The notes beneath the pieces are model-generated. The model searched no databases. It saw nothing but the letters and a program-made list of their open reading frames with translations, and was not told where the DNA came from. From positions 62,001-126,000 of the forward strand of contig JAHHIH010000016.1 in the NCBI GenBank assembly GCA_019358835.1: a stretch of DNA of 64,000 nucleotides, given 5' to 3'. Origin of the DNA: Tildeniella torsiva UHER 1998/13D. GTDB lineage: Bacteria > Cyanobacteriota > Cyanobacteriia > Phormidesmidales > Phormidesmidaceae. Shown one piece after another: positions 56,326-64,000 of the stretch (its first letter is position 1; every line of letters begins with the position of its first letter). The translations under genes were made by a program, and so were the position numbers.

Positions 56326-57087
56326 ATGGATTCTGTAGATCTCGCACCCCAGGCTCAGCCAAACCTACGGGTTGGCCTAGGGCGGGTACTCATCGTCGAA
56401 GACGAAGAACTGATTCGAGAAACGGTAGCCCTCGGGCTGGCCGAAGAGGGGTTTGATATTCTCGTCGCCGAAGATGGTCTGACGGCCCTCGACATGCTGG
56501 GGGGCACGTCGGCTTCGAGTCGCACCAGCAGGCCCGAGGTCAACCTTGTGGTGCTCGACCTCATGCTGCCGGGGATGAACGGGCTCGACCTCTGTCGGTT
56601 GCTGCGCCACCAGGGCATCGATGTGCCCATTCTGGTGCTGAGCGCTAAGGGCACCGAAACCGATCGAGTGGTTGGGCTTGAAATTGGCGCGGACGACTAT
56701 CTGACTAAGCCCTTTGGCATGCGGGAGCTGGTGGCGCGGTGTCGAGCGCTGCTGCGGCGGCAGCGGGGCAAAACAAACGCTGAGAAAGACAACGTGCTGC
56801 GGTTTGAAGACATCACTCTGCACCCCCAAGAGTGCCGCGTGTTTCTCAAGGGTGAAGAAGTCAGTCTCTCCCCCAAGGAGTTCCGAATTCTGGAACTGTT
56901 CATGAGCCAGCCCCGCCGGGTGTGGTCGCGCGATCAGATTATTGACCAGGTTTGGGGACACGACTTTATGGGTGACAACAAAACCGTAGATGTCCACATT
57001 CGCTGGATCCGCGAGAAGCTTGAGACAGACCCCAGCCATCCCCACTACCTCAAAACCGTGCGGGGCTTTGGCTATCGTTTGGGCTAA
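56326..57087 (+). CDS. OmpR/PhoB-family response regulator
   Basis: A 253-residue regulator. The receiver domain (about 18-138) has VLIVEDEELIRE, phospho-acceptor D78 (VVLDLMLPGMNG), LSAKG and K in YLTKPFGMREL. The winged-helix DNA-binding domain (about 158-252) includes VSLSPKEFRILELFMSQPRR and VDVHIRWIREKLE, ending VRGFGYRLG. An extra N-terminal tail of 18 residues precedes the receiver. No kinase is adjacent. The paralogous NarL-type regulator follows. Confidence 0.94.
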   Translation: MDSVDLAPQAQPNLRVGLGRVLIVEDEELIRETVALGLAEEGFDILVAEDGLTALDMLGGTSASSRTSRPEVNLVVLDLMLPGMNGLDLCRLLRHQGIDVPILVLSAKGTETDRVVGLEIGADDYLTKPFGMRELVARCRALLRRQRGKTNAEKDNVLRFEDITLHPQECRVFLKGEEVSLSPKEFRILELFMSQPRRVWSRDQIIDQVWGHDFMGDNKTVDVHIRWIREKLETDPSHPHYLKTVRGFGYRLG

Positions 57088-57300
57088 AGCCCTTAGAACA
57101 CGCCGATCTGGGGGGTTGTTAACAAAGGCGGAGTGTCTGCTTCACAGTACTTTAACTTCAGCAACAAATAAACCGAGTCCTTAATTTCTCGTTTAGGCTT
57201 AGGGGGTAGGGGTTCAAAATCGGCTGCGTGCCTAGGTCTAGGTCATGGCCACAGGCCGTGGAGGTTTACCCGCAAACAGCCTTAGATCTGGTAGAACGCT

Positions 57301-57987
57301 ATGCCGCTCACCATCTTAATTGCGGAAGACGACGAGGGGACTCGTCTTTCGCTGTGCGACTACCTTGAGCTCGAGGGCTACTCTGTGCTGATGGCCAGCC
57401 ATGGTGAAATGGCGCTGCGTCAGGTGTTTAGCCATCAGCCTCAGCTCATTATTACTGACATTGGCATGCCTGGCCTCGACGGCTTTAGCCTGGTGCAAAA
57501 GGTGCGGCAGCACCCCGCCTTCCGGCTGCTGCCGGTGATTTTTCTCACGGCCCACAATCAAACCCAAGATCGCATTCGGGGCTATCAGCTGGGCTGCGAC
57601 CTGTATTTGCCCAAACCCTTTGAGCTGCGGGAGTTGGGGGCGATCGTGCGAAATTTGCTGGAGCGATCGCAGCTGATTCAGTCGGCTTGGATTCAGCAGG
57701 TGGCCCTTAGCACTGCCCAGCAGCGAGCGATGCAGTCCAGCGAAGTCAGCGAGGAGATTACTCCTTGGGTCCCTGACCCCTGCGATCTAGTGGCTGACTT
57801 CACCGCCCGCGAGCAGGATGTGCTCACGCTGCTGTCGGATGGGCTGTCGAATGCTCAAATTGGCGATCGCCTGTTTTTAAGCCCCCGCACCGTCGAGAAG
57901 TATGTCAGCAGCCTGCTGCGCAAAACTGAGACCAGCAACCGTTCAGAGCTGTTACGGTTTGCCATTAGTCACCACCTGGTGCCCTAG
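57301..57987 (+). CDS. NarL/LuxR-type response regulator
   Basis: A 228-residue regulator. Receiver with LIAEDDEGTR, D53 (IITDIGMPGLDGF), LTAHN and KPF (YLPKPFELREL). The LuxR helix-turn-helix (TAREQDVLTLLSDGLSNAQI, then RTVEKYVSSLLRKTETSNRS) is close to that of the regulator at 15620, so these are paralogues. It follows the OmpR-type regulator on the same strand after 213 bp. No kinase is near. Confidence 0.93.
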   Translation: MPLTILIAEDDEGTRLSLCDYLELEGYSVLMASHGEMALRQVFSHQPQLIITDIGMPGLDGFSLVQKVRQHPAFRLLPVIFLTAHNQTQDRIRGYQLGCDLYLPKPFELRELGAIVRNLLERSQLIQSAWIQQVALSTAQQRAMQSSEVSEEITPWVPDPCDLVADFTAREQDVLTLLSDGLSNAQIGDRLFLSPRTVEKYVSSLLRKTETSNRSELLRFAISHHLVP

Positions 57988-58077
57988 ACTTCAATCCTTC
58001 CGGAGGCGCTGGGCTTGGTTTTGATTAGGGAAAATAGCCTGCTAACGGGCTCAGGCCGCTCGACTCAGTGAATCACC

Positions 58078-58779
58078 ATGGCGCGATTATGGATGACAGT
58101 AATTTTAGGGCTGGCCCTGGTAACGCTAACCGCCTGCCAACCCCCGAATGTTCAGCGGCCTGAATCTCAGCCCTCGGATACGCCGACCCCTGAACCAACC
58201 GCCTCCCCGGCACCCAATACACCTGGTGAAGATGCCGATGGGTTGGTCATCCCCGGCCAGCGGGTGGGGCCGGTTACCGCTCAAACGAGCCGCGCCGATT
58301 TAGCCGATTTCTATGGTGAGGCTGCCCTAGACGATCGCCCCATTTTTCTGGGAGAAGGCACCACAGAGTTGGGCACCGTCGTCAACGCCGACTCTGACCA
58401 GCAGTTTGCAGTGGTCTGGGACGATGCCGCCCAAACTCGGCCTCGGCTGATCAAAGACTTCGGCCCGGCCTGGCAGATCCCCGAGGGCCTTGGGGTGGGC
58501 GCACCCTATGCGGCGGTCGAAGCGGCCCTCGGCAACTTTGAACTCTACGGCTTTGCCTGGGACTATGGCGGCACCATTGTGCTTGAGGGCACTGGGCTCG
58601 CCCAGTACGACGACCTTTTATGGCTACGCCTAGCCCCTTCAGATGAGGCTGTGGCCGCCCATCTTAACGCCTACCAGGCGGTCATGGGCGACGGACTGTT
58701 TGCCAGCACTAACCCCAACTTAGCGGTGCTCGATCTGTCGGTGTATGAAATGGTAGTAGCCATCGAACTAGCGCCCTAG
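58078..58779 (+). CDS. Lipoprotein of unknown function
   Basis: A 233-residue exported lipoprotein: signal LWMTVILGLALVTLTAC with lipidated C20 in the LTAC lipobox. A Pro/Thr/Ser-rich linker (about 22-50) leads to a globular part with DLADFYGEAALDDRPIFLGE and VWDDAAQTRPRLIKDFGPAW. No family is recognised. The 3' end overlaps that of the convergent amidase by 4 bp. Confidence 0.8.
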   Translation: MARLWMTVILGLALVTLTACQPPNVQRPESQPSDTPTPEPTASPAPNTPGEDADGLVIPGQRVGPVTAQTSRADLADFYGEAALDDRPIFLGEGTTELGTVVNADSDQQFAVVWDDAAQTRPRLIKDFGPAWQIPEGLGVGAPYAAVEAALGNFELYGFAWDYGGTIVLEGTGLAQYDDLLWLRLAPSDEAVAAHLNAYQAVMGDGLFASTNPNLAVLDLSVYEMVVAIELAP

Positions 58780-59585
58780 CCCGCCAGACTGCTGCGAGTC
58801 GGGTAGCGGCGCAGTTGGCCAAAGAAGCTGGAGGAATTGAAGCTGCGTGGATCCATGCGGTTGCCGGAGCGATCGACCGCCTGGTGGGTAGTAATGCGGT
58901 TGTCGGGAATTGTGGTCTGGGCCAGCAGCCACGCCAGGGAATTGTACTGGGCCTGGGTATAGCCGCTGTGGCTGCGACGGTTGTTGAAGCCATCGCCGGG
59001 GGTCTCTAGGGAGACATGGTAGGCAAAATTGTTGACCGACGGGGGAAACGCAGCATTGGTGCGCACGGTCTCTGGCCCATTGGGGCCGTTAAATACCGAG
59101 TTACCAGCCCCAAAGGCCCGTTTTTCGGGGGGGACGATGTAGTACACCGTGCCATCGCGGCCAATTAAGGCGTGGTAGCTGACCTGGTCTTGATCGCGGG
59201 GGTGCCGCGTGCGGAATAGATTGAGGGCACTCTGGGCCGAGCCCACGGTTTCGTGTAGTACGGCAATGAAGTCGTTGCGCACCGCCTGGCCATTGACGTC
59301 GGTGAGAAAGCGATCGCCGTAGTTGGTTGGGTCGGCTAGGGCGGTCACCTGGCGTGGTGGGGTCGCCTGGGCCAGCTCTAGCTCGGGGGCGGCAAAATCT
59401 GTTGGGCCGGGCTGGTCGGCTTTAAGCGGCTGTAGCGCTGTCGCCGCCGTCGTTTGCATGGGTGGCAGCCCCCTGACGGTGAGCACGGGTTCTAGGGGGC
59501 CTGCCGCACGGGCCGAACCGAGACCCAGGCTCAGCATCGCCACTAGCACCCCCCCTAACCCGATCCAAATCCAGCGACGAACCAC
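58776..59585 (-). CDS. N-acetylmuramoyl-L-alanine amidase (amidase_2 family)
   Basis: Zinc amidase that cleaves the bond between muramic acid and the stem peptide. The 269-residue product has a signal peptide (IGLGGVLVAMLSLGLGSARA). Zinc ligands H111 (VLHET), H234 (TTHQAVD) and D245 (MDPRSF), with Y/H near YHALIG (137-142) and HVSLET (190-195), fit the amidase_2/PGRP fold. It probably acts in peptidoglycan turnover or splitting. Confidence 0.9.
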   Translation of the reverse strand: MVRRWIWIGLGGVLVAMLSLGLGSARAAGPLEPVLTVRGLPPMQTTAATALQPLKADQPGPTDFAAPELELAQATPPRQVTALADPTNYGDRFLTDVNGQAVRNDFIAVLHETVGSAQSALNLFRTRHPRDQDQVSYHALIGRDGTVYYIVPPEKRAFGAGNSVFNGPNGPETVRTNAAFPPSVNNFAYHVSLETPGDGFNNRRSHSGYTQAQYNSLAWLLAQTTIPDNRITTHQAVDRSGNRMDPRSFNSSSFFGQLRRYPTRSSLAG

Positions 59586-59808
59586 GGCAACCTCCCCAGG
59601 TGCATTGTCAAGCTATAGCCATCCATAGAACCGTTAGCGTATGGCGTATTCCCCCTGGAACGAGGGTTACAGGCCATGGCGCTGTCCCAGTTCTCACCAG
59701 TGGCGGGGCCAGCGTCCTCATTGCAACGGCTATCGATACATTTTGTAGCGCGAAATGAGCTGAATGAACGCTCATTCTGCGACGAACCCCGTAAACTACT
59801 CTGAAAAG

Positions 59809-60255
59809 TTAAGAGGCCCAGCGATCGAGGGCCCGTTGCCCTCCCCAGCGGGCCACAATTTCGTCGTCGTAGCTGTCGGCAATACGAATGACGGTTGCAA
59901 CCGAGTGGTTTAGATCGAGGCGATCGCAGGTTTCACCCACCAGACTGTGCTCAAACACAATGTCATCTTCAGCGTCGTAGGCAAAGCGGCCAAAGTAGAT
60001 GCCGTTGTTTTCCCGCAGCAGGTAGTAGCTAAGTTCGGGGGTGAGGTCGATCGCCGTCACCACGTAGGCCCGCGTTGTAATCAGGGTTTCATCGGCATGC
60101 CAGGGCACCACCCGAGTCGAGGCCACCGCCGACCCCAAATTTACGATAAAGAGGGGTTCATCCTCAAATACCACCAGCGCTTCGCCAAACAGTTCATGCA
60201 TCCAGGGCAAAATTCGATGGTAAACCGCCTCTTGTCCAGGGGTCTTAAACTCCAT
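59809..60255 (-). CDS. YbjN-family protein
   Basis: A 148-residue T3SS-chaperone-like protein. ATG 60255 begins MEFKTPGQEAVYHRILPWMH; GAGGG lies 5 nt upstream. NLGSAVASTRVVPWHADETL and LSYYLLRENNGIYFGRFAYD fit the YbjN/DUF1821 fold. The family influences protein stability or stress responses; the function is unproven here. The frame is open to 60297, but that extension is not conserved. Confidence 0.8.
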   Translation of the reverse strand: MEFKTPGQEAVYHRILPWMHELFGEALVVFEDEPLFIVNLGSAVASTRVVPWHADETLITTRAYVVTAIDLTPELSYYLLRENNGIYFGRFAYDAEDDIVFEHSLVGETCDRLDLNHSVATVIRIADSYDDEIVARWGGQRALDRWAS

Positions 60256-60639
60256 ACAACCCTCGTAGAGGTACAAACAGAAAAGCCTTAGCCGCAAACT
60301 AAAGCCTTAACAGATTAGCCCTAGAACGGACTTAAGTAAAAGCGGTAGCCCATTGTCTTATGCTTGCTTCAACGTCAGCTTGGGCAGAGAGCAAATTGGC
60401 TAGTCAGCGTCCTTGGCGGTGGGTGAAATATTGGCAATTTCGACGGTTTAGGCAGGTCGCCTCGGACGGCGGCAGGCTTTCCTAGAGCCTGCATTCAGGC
60501 CGTTCTAGATCCCAAAGGGCGATCGCAGTTGAGAACACCCCAGCTCCAGTATCTAAGCCGCCGGGGTTAAGCGCGACCCTTACGGTAGTCTTTGGATAGG
60601 TCTCCCTGTCCCTTCATGAGGCATCCCTCATTCTTCCCT
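60256..60639. other. Divergent promoter region of 384 bp
   Basis: Between two divergent starts. GCAGGCT (60472-60478) and AGCCTGC (60486-60492) form a 7-bp hairpin. A GCGATCGC site lies at 60521-60528. No ORF or RNA recognised. Confidence 0.4.
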
Positions 60640-61467
60640 ATGGCCTGCATTATCTTCACCGACCTCGACGGCACCCTGCTCAATGGCGAAACCTACGCCT
60701 ACCAGGCGGCTTTGCCTACCCTGGCTAAGCTCACCGAACAGGATATTCCGGTAGTGCCAGTCACCAGCAAAACCCGCCAGGAGGTAGCCCAGCTCCGTCA
60801 GGATGTTGGCCTGCGCGACCCCTTTGTGGTGGAAAACGGCAGTGCGATCTACATTCCTATCGACCAGGTGCGCTTCGCTCTGCCGCCGGGGGACGATATA
60901 GACGGCTACCGAGTTCTGCAACTGGGCTGCAACTACGTCACCGCTCGCGCCGGGCTGAAGGCGATCGCCCAAGATCTGGGCCGCCCCCTCAAGGGCTTTG
61001 GCGACTGGAGCGTCGATCAGGTCGTACAGCTCACTGGTCTGTCTCCCCAAGAGGCCAAGCAGGCCAAAGCCCGAGAGTTTACCGAACCCTTTATGACCCC
61101 CAAAAATGTGCCCGCCGATCAGCTGCGCGAGGCCGTAGAAGCCATGGGGTTTCGGGTGGTAATTGGCGATCGCTTCTCCCACCTAATTGGGGCCGGGGCG
61201 GGCAAGGGCCGCGCGGTTCATCAACTGGTGCAGCTCTACCAGATCAGCAATTCTGAGGCCCCCACCATCACCACCATCGGGTTAGGCAACAGCCCCAACG
61301 ACCTCGATATGCTAGACAACGTCGATTACCCCATTGTGCTGCCCGGTGTCCACGGCCCCCATCCCCAACTGGCCGACCGCGGTTGGCCGGTTGCTCCGGC
61401 GGCGGCACCCGAGGGGTGGGCGCAGGCCGTAGAGGCGGCTCTAGTCAAAGTTATTCCGCCAAGATAG
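60640..61467 (+). CDS. HAD-family phosphatase, mannosyl-3-phosphoglycerate phosphatase type
   Basis: A 275-residue HAD-IIB phosphatase. ATG 60640 begins MACIIFTDLDGTLLNGETYA with nucleophile D8 and D10 (DLDGTLL); motif II is VTSKTR, motif III a lysine near GRPLKGF, and motif IV GLGNSPNDLDML. This subfamily removes phosphate from mannosyl- or glucosyl-phosphoglycerate, a compatible-solute route. A matching synthase gene is not adjacent; the GT2 gene downstream is a membrane type and does not look like one. Confidence 0.87.
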   Translation: MACIIFTDLDGTLLNGETYAYQAALPTLAKLTEQDIPVVPVTSKTRQEVAQLRQDVGLRDPFVVENGSAIYIPIDQVRFALPPGDDIDGYRVLQLGCNYVTARAGLKAIAQDLGRPLKGFGDWSVDQVVQLTGLSPQEAKQAKAREFTEPFMTPKNVPADQLREAVEAMGFRVVIGDRFSHLIGAGAGKGRAVHQLVQLYQISNSEAPTITTIGLGNSPNDLDMLDNVDYPIVLPGVHGPHPQLADRGWPVAPAAAPEGWAQAVEAALVKVIPPR

Positions 61468-61653
61468 GTCATAACTACTCAGACTACATAGGTTTTTGAA
61501 GCTCCTGTAAACCTGATAGCGACGATGTTCATAGCCCGATCAGGTTTCGATAGGGTACCTAAACACGCGTTAACGCTAGTTTCGAGCGACAGCCCGGCCT
61601 AGCAATCTGGGCAACCTAGAACAACCACTAAGTCAGAACACAGTTGGGTAGAT

Positions 61654-62856
61654 ATGAACGCAAGTCTAGGCAGCCTGATCACGATATTGCTGTCGGTTTT
61701 TCCGCTGCTGCTGCTGACCACCTCAGCTTTTTTAGCCCTTGAATGCCTAGTAGCCCTAGGGGGCAGCAAAGCCTCCTTTGCCCCTGCTTCTCTACCGGAC
61801 GATCTCTCCCTGGCGGTGCTGGTGCCCGCCCACAACGAAGCCGAGGGGATTGCCACCACTCTGGCCACGATTCTGCCGCAGCTGCGCCCTAGCGATCGCC
61901 TGGTGGTGATCGCTGACAACTGCACCGACACCACTGCCGCCGCCGCCCGGCAAGCCGGAGCCACCGTGATTGAGCGCCACAACCTCACCCAGCGTGGCAA
62001 GGGCTATGCCCTTGATTTTGGCCTGCGCCATCTCATGGCTGACCCGCCCGACGTGGTGGTTTTTATCGACGCCGACTGTGACCTACAGCCCAACAGCCTA
62101 GCCGCCCTGGCCCTCCAGGCTCAGCATAGCCAGAGCCCAGCCCAAGCCATTTATTTGATGGAAAAGCCCCCCAGCCCTGGGCTAAAGGACGGCATTTCAG
62201 CCTTCGCCTTCAAAGTGAAAAATTGGGTGCGTCCCCTCGGGCTACATCGTCTGGGGCAGCCCTGCCTGCTGACCGGCACTGGCATTGCCCTCCCCTGGGC
62301 CGCTGCTACCGCCGTCACGATCGCCAGCGGTCACATCGTCGAAGACATGAAGCTGGGCCTCGATTTAGCTCTGGTAGGCTACGCGCCCCGGTTTTGCAAA
62401 AGTGCTTGGGTCACCAGCCGACTCCCCAGCGGCAGTCAGGCTGCCACCACCCAGCGCACCCGTTGGGAGCATGGGCATCTCCAGATGTTGAGCGAGTACG
62501 TGCCCAGGCTGCTGGGTCAGGCTCTGCGGCAGGGTCGTCTTGACCTACTCGTGCTGGCCCTAGAGCTAGCGGTGCTGCCAATTTCGCTGCAAGTTATGGT
62601 AGTTTTGGCGATCGCAGCCCTTTCCCTAGGTATTGCCCTGTCCGGGGTCAGCTGGCTGCCCGCCTGCCTAGCCCTAGGAGCGGTGCTAGCTCTGATCTTT
62701 GGCGTCACCTTAGCCTGGATTGGCTACGGGCGCAGCGATCTTTCCCTCACCGATCTGCTGACGATTCCCATCTATATACTCAACAAAATTCCTCTGTACT
62801 TCAAGTTTTTAGTCAATCCTGAGAAAAGCTGGGTGCGCACCGAGCGCGATGGGTGA
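61654..62856 (+). CDS. GT2-family membrane glycosyltransferase
   Basis: A 400-residue inverting transferase. One N-terminal membrane helix (LITILLSVFPLLLLTTSAFL) precedes the GT-A domain (about 50-290) with VLVPAHNEAEGI, IADNCTD, DxD in FIDADCDL, and the QRTRWEHG acceptor motif. Three or four C-terminal helices follow (VLPISLQVMVVLAIAALSLG and on). This layout resembles exopolysaccharide and chitooligosaccharide synthases. Start ATG 61654. Confidence 0.9.
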   Translation: MNASLGSLITILLSVFPLLLLTTSAFLALECLVALGGSKASFAPASLPDDLSLAVLVPAHNEAEGIATTLATILPQLRPSDRLVVIADNCTDTTAAAARQAGATVIERHNLTQRGKGYALDFGLRHLMADPPDVVVFIDADCDLQPNSLAALALQAQHSQSPAQAIYLMEKPPSPGLKDGISAFAFKVKNWVRPLGLHRLGQPCLLTGTGIALPWAAATAVTIASGHIVEDMKLGLDLALVGYAPRFCKSAWVTSRLPSGSQAATTQRTRWEHGHLQMLSEYVPRLLGQALRQGRLDLLVLALELAVLPISLQVMVVLAIAALSLGIALSGVSWLPACLALGAVLALIFGVTLAWIGYGRSDLSLTDLLTIPIYILNKIPLYFKFLVNPEKSWVRTERDG

Positions 62857-63150
62857 TTCCAAACTATAGCGTTGGCCACTGCAACTCGGACACAGGTCAC
62901 TACCCTGGGCAAAAACTGGGGCAGCGCACTGGCGCATAGCCATCGCTCCAAGGGATTGTGCAGAATGTCTTAAGCGATCTGGCGACGACTATAGCTTTAC
63001 GTTTGGTAACGACTTTCCCAGGTCTCCTCATAAAAGTGCCGAAAAATAGCGCTCCATTTCAAAGCAATGGTGAGGGAGGTCGCAGTGTTGATGTGCCCTG
63101 GGTACCCTACAGGTAATCTTGAGGGGTGTCACCCCCCACAGCCCCACCCC

Positions 63151-64000
63151 ATGAACCTGCGTCAAAAAACGTTGCTGCTGACCACGCTGCCCCTGCTGGG
63201 GCTGATGATGATTCTCTACGGCAGTTTTTCTCTGATATTGCAGCGCAGCTATGGTCGCCTTGAACAGCAGGACGCCCAGCGCAACCTGCAGCGGGTAGAC
63301 GAGGTGTTAGCGGGCGACCTGGCCCAGATGCAGAGCCTTACCGAGGACTGGGCGGCCTGGAATGATACCTATGCATTTATTCAAGACGGCAATGCCGACT
63401 ACATTGAATCGAATCTCAGCAAATACGCCTTTGAGAGCCTACAAATCAATGTTGTAGCCTTTATTAATTCCGACGGAAAGATTCTCTACGGTACCAGCTA
63501 CGACCTAGAAAACCGTACCTTTGCGCCCTTACCAGCCAGTCTGATTCAGCAGCTTACCCCTGCCAGTCCACTGATGCAGTTTGAGCATTTGGCCTCCCAC
63601 CACCAGGGGTTAATGATGGTGAACGGCCACCTTACGCTGGTTGTTGTGGAGCCCATTTTACGCAGCGATGCCACCGGCCCCTCTAGGGGAGCGTTGCTCA
63701 TGGGGCGTACCCTCAGTCCCAGCATCGTCGAATCTTTGGCGGAGCGCACCCGGCTAACGCTACAGATCCATCCCTTAGGTCAGGGTGCACCGCCGGAGTT
63801 ACAGCCGGTTCTGACGGCCCTCGGCGACATCACCGACCCAGAAACTCGACCTACCACCCTAATTCAACCGCAGGATGCGGATACCCTAGCGGGCTACGCC
63901 CTCTGGCCCGATGTCTACGGTAAGCCTCAAGCGCTTCTAGAGGTCGAGCTGCCCCGCGATATTTACCGGCAGGGGCAGATTAGCCGCCACTACCTGGGCT
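63151..64000 (+). CDS. CHASE4-domain sensor protein, 3' end outside the window
   Basis: The frame starts at ATG 63151 and stays open to the window end (283 residues seen). An N-terminal membrane helix (TLLLTTLPLLGLMMILYGSF) is followed by a CHASE4 extracytoplasmic sensor (about 35-230), with LTEDWAAWNDTYAFIQ, SLQINVVAFINSDGKILYG and GRTLSPSIVESLAERT. A histidine kinase or GGDEF domain is expected downstream. The upstream GGGGTG/CACCCC hairpin (63123-63135) lies in the leader. Strand and start are clear; the output domain is unknown. Confidence 0.85.
   Translation, partial: MNLRQKTLLLTTLPLLGLMMILYGSFSLILQRSYGRLEQQDAQRNLQRVDEVLAGDLAQMQSLTEDWAAWNDTYAFIQDGNADYIESNLSKYAFESLQINVVAFINSDGKILYGTSYDLENRTFAPLPASLIQQLTPASPLMQFEHLASHHQGLMMVNGHLTLVVVEPILRSDATGPSRGALLMGRTLSPSIVESLAERTRLTLQIHPLGQGAPPELQPVLTALGDITDPETRPTTLIQPQDADTLAGYALWPDVYGKPQALLEVELPRDIYRQGQISRHYLG

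Overview
The window is cyanobacterial chromosome. Evidence: GCGATCGC (HIP1-type) octamers in most genes, the cyanobacterial order of the spc ribosomal cluster, and the genes for CP12, a tocopherol-type methyltransferase, DUF3386, DUF3181 and DUF2301 proteins, and an NusG with an acidic N-terminal extension. The GC-rich composition and gene content resemble filamentous Leptolyngbya/Nodosilinea-like lineages, but the genus is a guess.

Layout. 0-6 kb: spc ribosomal operon (rplN-rplX-rplE-rpsH-rplF-rplR-rpsE-rplO-secY-adk-infA), cut off after infA by a convergent pair. 6-8.1 kb: that pair, a DUF1611/DgcN-type protein and a dipeptide epimerase. 8.3-10.5 kb: secreted CHRD protein, ECF sigma factor and its membrane anti-sigma factor. 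10.6-16.3 kb: PLP decarboxylase, an intergenic cluster of DnaA-box-like sites, and small cyanobacterial housekeeping or unknown genes. 16.3-24.7 kb: broken Uma2 gene, PadR-ChrA, membrane proteins of unknown role, VanX-like dipeptidase, FIST sensor protein, cp12, ArsC-like protein, CsbD. 24.9-31.3 kb: large unknown protein, SLH/DUF3747 protein, methyltransferase, KtrB potassium channel subunit. 31.5-35.8 kb (minus strand): rplS-trnW-secE-nusG-rplK-rplA-[L10 leader]-rplJ-rplL. 35.9-45.8 kb: hybrid sensor kinase with PAS/GAF domains, DUF2301, an AT-rich island with a GT4 glycosyltransferase, cytochrome P450, MTHFR-like protein, trpS. 46.1-52.5 kb: accessory stretch with a 1463-residue TIR-CHAT-STAND-TPR protein, an antitoxin with a truncated PIN toxin, another truncated gene and a 21-bp degenerate tandem repeat. 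52.5-64 kb: AllA-like lyase, DUF1636, aminopeptidase P, two response regulators, lipoprotein, amidase, YbjN protein, HAD phosphatase, GT2 glycosyltransferase, and the start of a CHASE4 sensor protein.

Most interesting: the TIR-CHAT-STAND-TPR protein, which joins a predicted NAD-consuming domain, a predicted Cys protease, a nucleotide switch and a sensor repeat array in one chain. It fits an immune or programmed-death effector and lies next to decayed toxin-antitoxin DNA. Other points worth checking are the DnaA-box cluster at 12.05-12.19 kb, the terminator lying inside an ORF at 31.09 kb, the 24-bp perfect palindrome at 39.66 kb, the structured leader before cp12, and GT-rich repeats at two convergent gene junctions.
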